Below, one piece after another: positions 57,902 through 64,000 of a stretch of 64,000 nucleotides of DNA; the stretch's first letter is position 1; every line of letters begins with the position of its first letter. Both the position numbers and the translations under genes were made by a program. Source of the DNA: Hyphomicrobium_A sp963728165 (GTDB lineage: Bacteria > Pseudomonadota > Alphaproteobacteria > Rhizobiales > Hyphomicrobiaceae); contig CAVSIY010000002.1 in NCBI GenBank assembly GCA_963728165.1, positions 372,001 through 436,000 of the forward strand, in the 5' to 3' direction. The notes beneath the pieces were generated by a model. It ran no database searches, was not told where the DNA came from, and saw nothing but the letters and a program-made list of their open reading frames with translations.

Positions 57902-59758
57902 TCAAGGCTGGCGGCGCGGGTCGGCGGCATCCTCGATCATCAGCTCGATCTTGTCGCGCCCGCCCCAGGAGGAGCGCTTCAAGTTGCCGGCGACGTGGAT
58001 CGGCAGGCCGCCGGTTCCGGTCAGCAAGTCGCCCAGCGGCTCGCCGGCCGCGCGAAAGGCGATGCCTTCGAGCTTGCCGCCGTCGGCCGACTCCAAGACG
58101 CAGCGCACGTGGTGCTCGCCCACGACCTTGGCGAAGCGCACGCGCGTTGCCGGGAAGGCAAAGCGCGGGTTGGGGTTGCCTTGCCCGTAGGGCCCGACGC
58201 GGGCGATGAGGTCGATGAGCTCGTCGCTGACGCCGGAGACCGTCAGCGCGCCGTCGATGTCGAGGCCGGTGCGCGCCCGCGCGTCGCCGACGCTGCGCAC
58301 AAGGCGCGCATTGAGAAACTCTTCGAGCGCGGCGAGATTGGCGCGCGTCACCGTCAGCCCCGCCGCCATGGCATGGCCGCCGCCCTTGACCAGGTGACCG
58401 GCGGCGACGGCGGCGCGCACCGCGGCGCCGATGTCGGCGCCCGGCAGCGAGCGCAGCGAGCCGGTGCCGAGGACACCGGCAGGACCGCTTTGCGCCGCCT
58501 CGTCCCAGGCGATGACGCAAGATGGGCGCCGGAAGCGCTCGGTGAGCCGGCTCGCAACGAGCCCCACGATCCCCTTGTGCCATGCGCGCCGAGCCGACCA
58601 TGACGAGCGCCAGGTCGGGGCGCGCGGAGACGAGCGCATCGGCCTCGGCCAGCGCCGCCTCCAGCATCTCCTTTTCCAGCGCGCGCCGCTCCTTGTTGAG
58701 GCGGTCGAGCAGCACCGCGATGCGCGCCGCCTCCATCTCGTCCTCGCCGGCCAAGAGCCGCGAGCCGAGCGCGGCGTCGCCGATGCGGCCGCCGGCGTTG
58801 ATGCGCGGCCCCAGGATGAAACCGAGGTGATAGGGCGTCGGCGCCTCGTTGAGACCGGCTGCGTCGCTGAGCGCCTTCAAGCCGACATTGCGGCGCCAGC
58901 GCATCACCTGCAGGCCTTGCGCGACGTAGGCGCGGTTGAGGCCGGTCAGCGGCACCACGTCGGCCACGGTCGCCAGCGCGACGAGATCGAGCTCGCTCAT
59001 GAGGTCGGGCTCGGGCGTGCCCTTTGCGTAGAAGCCGCGCCGGCGCAATTCGCGCGTCGCAGCCACCAGCACCAGGAAGACGACGCCCGCCGCGCACAAG
59101 TTACCGAGCCCCGACACGTCGTCCTGGCGGTTGGGATTGACCAGCGCCGTGACGGCGGGGAGCTCCTCGTCGGCCTGGTGGTGATCGATGACGACGACGT
59201 CGCAGCCGAGCTCGGCCGGCGCGCGCCAAGGGCTCGGTGCTCGTGGTCCCGCAGTCGACGGTGACGATGAGGCGGGCGCCCTCTTTGACGAGCGCCTCGA
59301 TGGCGGCGACGTTGGGCCCGTAGCCCTCGAACAGCCGGTCGGGAATGTAGATGCGCGCTGCTAGCCCGTGGTGCTTCAGATAGCGCGCAAGCAGCGCCGA
59401 GGACGCCGCACCGTCGACATCGTAGTCGCCGAACAGCGCCACTGCCTCGCGCTTCTCGATGGCGTCGGCGAGGCGCGCCTGCCGCCGCGTCCATGTCGCG
59501 CAGCGTCGAGGGATCGGGCATCAGCGCTTTGAGCGTCGGGTTGAGGATGATCGGCACGTCCTGGGGCGCCACGCCGCGCGCGGCGAGCACGCGGCCGAGA
59601 AGCTCAGGCAATCCGTGATGCTGGCTGATGGCGACGGCCTGCGGCTCGGCCTCGGGCGCGAGCCGCTCGCGCCAGGCAAGCCCGCGGGCGGAGGCACCCA
59701 CGCCGAGAAACGGCGGCCGCTCTACCGCCTGCACCTCGTTCTTACGCGCCGCGCCCAT
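57902..59758 (-). pseudogene. recJ: RecJ single-strand DNA exonuclease, frame broken at three places
   Basis: All parts of RecJ are present in order: LNPTLKALMPDPSTLRDMD, DHH motif 1 (ALFGDYDVDGAASSALLARY), VTVDCGTT, DHH (VVIDHHQADE region), LGPRINAGGRIGDAALGSRL, then the DHHA1 part with HKGIVGLVASRLTERF and GGHAMAAGLTV, and the OB region. Frames change at about 59478, 59214-59222 and 58583; dropping one base at each restores a normal protein of about 600 residues. RecJ is a 5'-3' exonuclease in recombination and mismatch repair. Three clean insertions in a conserved gene suggest assembly error. Confidence 0.85.
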
Positions 59759-59892
59759 GCCCCCACCTCTGATTCGCTCAGGCCCAAGTGCAGCATCTGG
59801 CGCTCAGGTTGGCGAGACACCGAAACGGCGTTCTCCCCAGCTTGGGTAGACGCCGTGCTCAGCGCTCCTGCCGGGTCACGCGGCCGCGCGGC

Positions 59893-61014
59893 TCACTCGC
59901 CTTGCGCCGTCTTTTTGCTCCTCACGGCGAGCAGAAGATTCGATTGCTGCGGGCGCCAGCGATAGCCGATGCCAAAATTGAGTGGCCCAGCTCGGTCCTT
60001 GCGATAGAGCGCGCTCAGCTTTGGCTGATAGGCGCGCGGAAAGATCCCGAGCGGCCTCAGATAGTTGCCGAAGGGATAGAGCTTCCACTCATCGTCCTTG
60101 AAATACCGCAAGGGGATACCGGAATCGTCTTCAACGATCGCGTCGCTGTGCTCGAGCACGAAGTCCCTTACGGTGGAGAAGTTGTCCGAGTGCATGAGGT
60201 AGGAGGCGCTCTTCAACAGGCTGTCGCCGCGTCCGAGCCCGTCGCAGAACTTGAGGAAGCCGCTGCGCTTCACGCCATCGTTGGAGAGATCGGTCGAGAA
60301 GTAGTAGAGCGTCTGCTCCTTGCCGCCGTTGCCCGAGAAGGTGATCTTTACGCCCTTGGCGGCGCTCTTCTTCGCGGCCTCGCCATCCGGACCGATGACG
60401 CCATCGCCATCGAGGGCGACGAGGCTCACGTCTTTGATCGTCTTGCCGGAGCGCTCAAGGAAGACATAGAGCAGCGGCAGCGTGCCGCTCAAGCGACCGC
60501 CGTGCAGCTGCGTCTTCATCTTCTTGGTGATGAAGAAGCTGTAGCTCAACACCGAGTTGAGCGAGTTCTGCAGCCGGTCGACATCGCGCTCCAGCGCTCC
60601 GCGCGCCAACCCCTCGACATCGGGGATTTGGCCGACGGGCTCGAGGCCGCTCAGCACATACGTCGACGCATCGGGAAAGAAAGCGTCGGCATAGAGGAAA
60701 TCGGGCCCGCTGAACATGTAGTAGACGACGGGCTGGCGCTGCGGGATGTGCTCGCCCGACCAGGCGCGGATCTTGGAGAGCTGTCGCGTCTCGAGCCCGG
60801 ACCAGGCCGTGTCGAAGCGCTTGGCGTGCCGCTGCCAGCTTCCCTCGTGCGTCAACGGCGTGAGCGGGGAAGATTGCGCGGGTTGCATGCCGGCCAGGAG
60901 GCGCGCGGTGTCTTCGGCGCTGGCGTGCTCGCCTGCGCGCGCGCCCGCCATCGTCACCATCAGGAGCCCGGCTGCGAGCGCTCCCGTCCCTACACCCAGC
61001 CAACGTCTATCCAT
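59893..61014 (-). CDS. Exported hypothetical protein, 373 aa
   Basis: Signal peptide MDRRWLGVGTGALAAGLLMV (cleaved near ARA). The mature part has WQRHAKRFDTAWSGLETRQL, then VVYYMFSGPDFLYADAFFPD and TYVLSGLEPVGQIPDVEGLA, a pattern I associate with uncharacterised periplasmic proteins of this class. GGGGGAG lies eight bases before ATG 61014. It overlaps the end of the amino acid permease gene upstream by eight bases, so the two are translationally coupled. No catalytic motif is recognised. Confidence 0.75.
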   Translation of the reverse strand: MDRRWLGVGTGALAAGLLMVTMAGARAGEHASAEDTARLLAGMQPAQSSPLTPLTHEGSWQRHAKRFDTAWSGLETRQLSKIRAWSGEHIPQRQPVVYYMFSGPDFLYADAFFPDASTYVLSGLEPVGQIPDVEGLARGALERDVDRLQNSLNSVLSYSFFITKKMKTQLHGGRLSGTLPLLYVFLERSGKTIKDVSLVALDGDGVIGPDGEAAKKSAAKGVKITFSGNGGKEQTLYYFSTDLSNDGVKRSGFLKFCDGLGRGDSLLKSASYLMHSDNFSTVRDFVLEHSDAIVEDDSGIPLRYFKDDEWKLYPFGNYLRPLGIFPRAYQPKLSALYRKDRAGPLNFGIGYRWRPQQSNLLLAVRSKKTAQGE

Positions 61015-62374
61015 CCTTCGAACTCCCCCATGCGGCGCCAATCCTCGCCTGCGAAACCCAGTAGATCCCCAGCCCGACGAGCATCACGCCGATGCTGGCG
61101 AGCGACTCCGTCGGCCGCTCGAGGATCAGGTAGTACATCATGAACGCCGTGACCGCGAGGAAGATGAGCGGCGTCAAAGGATAGCCCCACATGCGGTAGG
61201 GGCGGGCAAGATCGGGCTGGCGCACGCGCAAGACGATGACGCCGGCGACGGCCAGGAAGGAGCAGAACGTGAGGCTGAACTGGATGAACTCCAGAACCGC
61301 CTCGAACGAGCGCGTCAGCATCAAGAGAGTTGTGACGGCGAGCTGGAACAGGATGGCGACCATGGGCGCGCCATTGTCGGCCCGGCGCGCAAAGGGGCGC
61401 AGCATCGGGTTATCCTCGCCCATCACCATGGTGACGCGCGGACCGATCCAGGTCATGGCGCTGATCGAGGAGACGAGCCCCAGGCAGATCAGCGCGCCCA
61501 CGAAGCGTCCGCCCGCCTCGCCGAAGATGTGCTTGCCGGCGATGAGGGCGACGTCGATCTTGCCGGCCATGGCCGCGATTGGCGTGGTGTAAAGGAAGAC
61601 GGCGTTGAGGCCGACGTAGAGCGCAATCACCACGAGGGTGGCGGAGACGAGCGCCCGCGGCAGGCTTCGCTGCGGCTCGCGCACCTCGCCGGCGATGTAG
61701 GTGGCGGCGTTCCAACCCGAGTAGGCGTACATCACGAACACCAGCCCGACCGCGAACGGTGCCCCGCCGATGTAATGCAGATCCGCGACTGAGGGCGCGA
61801 ACGAGATCGGCTGCGGCGATCCGAACGCCAGGCCGGCGATGATCAGCCCCACGATGAGCGCCAGCTTCAAGGCGGTCGCGGAATTGTGGAAGGTGGCGCC
61901 CAGGCGCACGCCGCTCAAATGCACGAGCGCGACCAGCCACACGGCGGCGAGACCCAGCGCCAGCGGCGGCGCGCCCGGCATCACGCCGGCGAAGTACTGG
62001 CCGAAGGCCATGGCGGCGAGCGCCACCGGCGCGGCAAAGCCCACCGTGGCCGACACCCAGCCGGCGACGAAGCCGACGGCCGGCGTGTAGATGCGCGACA
62101 AGAAGTTGTATTCCCCGCCCGAGCGGGGCAGCGCGGCGGCGAGCTCGGCGTAGCAGAGCGCCCCGCACAGGGCCGCGATGCCGCCCACGACCCACAAGGC
62201 CAGCACGGCAAAGCCCGACGGGATGTCCTGGACCTGGAAACCGAGGCTGGTGAAGACGCCGATGCCGATCATGTCGGCGACGGCAATCGCCGCCGCCGTG
62301 ATCGTCGACACGTTGCGCACCTCCGTGAAGCGCTCCTCGGAGGCGGGGGCGCCAAGCGTGCTCGCGACTGCCAT
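61007..62374 (-). CDS. APC-family amino acid permease, 455 aa
   Basis: Twelve hydrophobic segments. The helix 1 motif IGIGVFTSLGFQVQDIP, then YAELAAALPRSGGEYNFLSR (helix 2-3 signature) and YAYSGWNAATYIAGEVREPQ mark an amino acid/polyamine/organocation carrier of the LAT or YjeH-like type. The substrate is not evident. It is upstream of and overlapping the exported protein gene at 59893. No riboswitch or operator is seen in the 300 bases before it. Confidence 0.9.
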   Translation of the reverse strand: MAVASTLGAPASEERFTEVRNVSTITAAAIAVADMIGIGVFTSLGFQVQDIPSGFAVLALWVVGGIAALCGALCYAELAAALPRSGGEYNFLSRIYTPAVGFVAGWVSATVGFAAPVALAAMAFGQYFAGVMPGAPPLALGLAAVWLVALVHLSGVRLGATFHNSATALKLALIVGLIIAGLAFGSPQPISFAPSVADLHYIGGAPFAVGLVFVMYAYSGWNAATYIAGEVREPQRSLPRALVSATLVVIALYVGLNAVFLYTTPIAAMAGKIDVALIAGKHIFGEAGGRFVGALICLGLVSSISAMTWIGPRVTMVMGEDNPMLRPFARRADNGAPMVAILFQLAVTTLLMLTRSFEAVLEFIQFSLTFCSFLAVAGVIVLRVRQPDLARPYRMWGYPLTPLIFLAVTAFMMYYLILERPTESLASIGVMLVGLGIYWVSQARIGAAWGSSKDG

Positions 62375-62674
62375 CCGGAAGCCTTGTGCGGGAAAGTGTT
62401 CGTGCCTGTGGAAAGCGTAGGTGACCCGACCTGGTCCGGCAATCGGCTAGCTGATTTGTCTTAAGGAAGTTGCCAAATTGCACCGTGGCTGGCGCTTTTG
62501 CCACCCCGGCGCCTTCCAGCCCGGCCGGGACGGGTGCCCATGAGAAGACATCATTACGGGCTAACCGGACCAGGAGCCCAAGCGCTCGCAACGTCCCCGG
62601 GGTGTCGGGGCGCCGGCATTGGTCCAAACTTAAGGCCCTTGCGCCAGATTGGGCACAAGGAACGGAGAGGGGGA
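62375..62674. other. Divergent intergenic stretch, 300 bases
   Basis: Separates the amino acid permease (minus) from the hydrolase-like gene (plus). It should hold both promoters. No gene, RNA or clear dyad is seen. Confidence 0.4.
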
Positions 62675-63700
62675 ATGCTGTCTCTGCGATTAACAGCTGC
62701 CACCGCCGCGCTCGCCGGCGCGAGCCTGCTGCTGGCGCCCGCTAGCGCCTCGGCGGACGCGATCGGCGATTTGATCACCGGTGCCCTCAGCGTGCCCACG
62801 CCGCGGCAGGTGCATGCGCGCAGCAAGCCCTTGCGCCAGAGCCATACCGCGCTCGTCCCCTTCGAGACTGCCCCCTTCCCTTACAACGGGACCATCGCCG
62901 GCACGGACAAGCCCTTCCTCAACGTGGAGGAGGACGGCCGGCGCGGACACAAGACACCGTTCGGCCGCCTCTACTGGGAGGACGAGACCTACTCAGACCA
63001 GCGCGTGCTGCTGCACATCCCCAAGGGCTTCGACGTGAACAAGCCGTCGGTGATGATCGTCTACTTCCACGGCCACGGCGCCACGCTGCGCCGCGACGTG
63101 CTGCGCCGCCAGCGCGTGCCGCAGCAGATCACGGCCTCCGGCGTCAACGCGGTCCTCGTCGCGCCGCAGCTCGCGGTCGACGCCTCCAATTCGAGCGCCG
63201 GCAAGTTCTGGGAGCCGGGCGCCTTCGGCCGCTTCATCGGCGAGGCGGCGCAGAGGCTCGCCCAGCTGCACGGCGATCCGCGCTCGGTGCGCACGTTCGC
63301 GTCCATGCCCATCGTGCTCGTCGCCTACTCGGGCGGCTACCTGCCGGCCGCCTGGTGCGCGGCCAAGGGCGGCCTCATGAGCCGCGTGCGCGGCGTCATC
63401 CTGCTCGATGCGCTCTACGGCGAGGTCGACAAGTTTGCGTCCTGGATCGAGCGCGACCCTTCCGCCTTCTTCGTCTCGACCTATCTCGGCTCCACCGAGA
63501 GCAAGAACGCGGAGCTCGAGCGCGTCCTGGCCGACCGCGCCGTCGCCTTCGACACGCAGCTGGAGCCGCGGCTCGCGCCCGGCAGCGTCACTATTTTCCC
63601 CGGCGGCGCCAATCTGAAGCACCGCGACCTCGTCACCCAAGCCTGGACCGAGTACCCGATCGCAGACCTCTTGCGCCGCCTGCGCCAGTACCGGCGGTAA
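62675..63700 (+). CDS. Exported alpha/beta-hydrolase-like protein, 341 aa
   Basis: Signal peptide MLSLRLTAATAALAGASLLL (cleaved near ASA). The core has IVYFHGHGATLRRDVLRRQR (oxyanion HGxG-like strand), VLVAPQLAVDASNSSAGKFW and VLVAYSGGYLPAAWCA, where YSGGY stands at the nucleophile-elbow position, then LLDALYGEVDKFASWI. This fits an alpha/beta hydrolase fold, but Ser-x-x-Gly differs slightly from GxSxG and activity is unproven. GGAGAGGGGGA precedes ATG 62675. Confidence 0.75.
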   Translation: MLSLRLTAATAALAGASLLLAPASASADAIGDLITGALSVPTPRQVHARSKPLRQSHTALVPFETAPFPYNGTIAGTDKPFLNVEEDGRRGHKTPFGRLYWEDETYSDQRVLLHIPKGFDVNKPSVMIVYFHGHGATLRRDVLRRQRVPQQITASGVNAVLVAPQLAVDASNSSAGKFWEPGAFGRFIGEAAQRLAQLHGDPRSVRTFASMPIVLVAYSGGYLPAAWCAAKGGLMSRVRGVILLDALYGEVDKFASWIERDPSAFFVSTYLGSTESKNAELERVLADRAVAFDTQLEPRLAPGSVTIFPGGANLKHRDLVTQAWTEYPIADLLRRLRQYRR

Positions 63701-63702
63701 CA

Positions 63703-63720
63703 CCCCTCACCCGGACGCTC
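63703..63720. repeat. Second copy of the REP-like arm
   Basis: CCCCTCACCCGGACGCTC, identical to 1340-1357, directly after the stop of the hydrolase-like gene. The following 80 bases are also rich in inverted segments (GGCGGAGCCATGCTCCGCG) but diverge from the first copy. Confidence 0.6.
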
Positions 63721-63852
63721 GCGTCATGGCGGAGCCATGCTCCGCGTGCGTGCGCCGCACGGCTTCGCCGTGACGACGGCCGGGACCCCCGCAAGCTTCC
63801 GCACATGCTTCTGGTGCAGGACAATCGACGCTTCGATCTGGCTCAGACGACG

Positions 63853-64000
63853 TCAGCTGCGGTAGTAGCGTAACAGCCGCACCAGCGTGCGCTGGATCTC
63901 GTCGGGCGGGTCGTTGAACGGGTCGAGACTGATGCGCACCACGTTCGACTGCCCCATGGTCCACGGCAGCCGCATCAGCGAGCGCCAGAACGGCAGCTTG
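63853..64000 (-). CDS. 3' end of an unidentified gene (partial)
   Basis: Open on the minus strand from the right edge to TGA at 63853-63855. The 48 visible residues include LPFWRSLMRLPWTMGQSNVV and end RTLVRLLRYYRS. The end resembles that of the hydrolase-like protein next door (LLRRLRQYRR), so it could be a relative, but this is weak. Confidence 0.55.
   Translation of the reverse strand, partial: KLPFWRSLMRLPWTMGQSNVVRISLDPFNDPPDEIQRTLVRLLRYYRS

Noticed and set aside
63355..63873. 172-codon open frame overlapping the hydrolase-like gene
   Set aside because: It is an Arg-rich shadow frame that runs through the stop of the real gene and the repeat.
1..64000. CRISPR array
   Set aside because: No regularly spaced repeat of 25-40 bases was seen; the 21-bp elements are dispersed, occur in both orientations and lack spacers.

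Overview
The window is high-GC DNA from an alphaproteobacterium, most likely of the Hyphomicrobiales (Rhizobiales) type. The clearest marker is a complete general stress response (GSR) locus found only in Alphaproteobacteria: NepR anti-sigma factor, EcfG-type ECF sigma factor and PhyR anti-anti-sigma regulator. Four HWE-family sensor kinases and many small stress-associated families (CsbD, DUF883, DUF1328, DUF3309, YciF, PRC-barrel) accompany it. All calls come from reading the sequence and translations; no database search was run.

Layout. 1-9.3 kb: envelope and housekeeping accessory genes (pentapeptide repeats, DUF1194, an EEP nuclease, two universal stress proteins, a host-attachment protein, a frame-broken BT1-like transporter), plus a protein that joins an IS3-type transposase helix-turn-helix to a membrane anchor and an outer domain. 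9.3-16.5 kb: an APC permease, a visibly less GC-rich lipoprotein gene bracketed by a duplicated permease 3' end, an MFS exporter and several small exported proteins. 16.8-19.65 kb: a three-gene operon of patatin lipase, SLOG-like protein and multi-TM protein, the best candidate for an immunity or conflict system. 19.7-35.5 kb: a stress-response island where eleven exact GGAAC-N16/17-CGTT sites (the known EcfG promoter) precede membrane, metal and signalling genes and the regulators themselves. 35.5-40.1 kb: an ArsR/ArsP-like permease/thioredoxin operon, a DUF2254 protein and a CPA1-type antiporter. 40.3-57 kb: small exported or disordered proteins, HWE kinases, a very large CheB-CheR-kinase-receiver-LuxR fusion, a VIT1-like transporter, a duplicated pair of microprotein genes and ten copies of an unexplained 21-bp element. 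57.6-64 kb: tRNA-Glu, recJ, a secreted protein, an amino acid permease and an exported alpha/beta-hydrolase-like protein.

How the parts work together. HWE kinases probably feed phosphate to PhyR. Phosphorylated PhyR takes NepR away from EcfG, and EcfG then transcribes its own operon, phyR, one HWE kinase and a scattered set of small envelope and stress genes through the promoters marked here.

Caveat. Five genes are broken in frame at seven places, and every break is repaired by removing one base. These include three breaks in recJ. This points to single-base insertion errors in the assembly more than to real pseudogenes.
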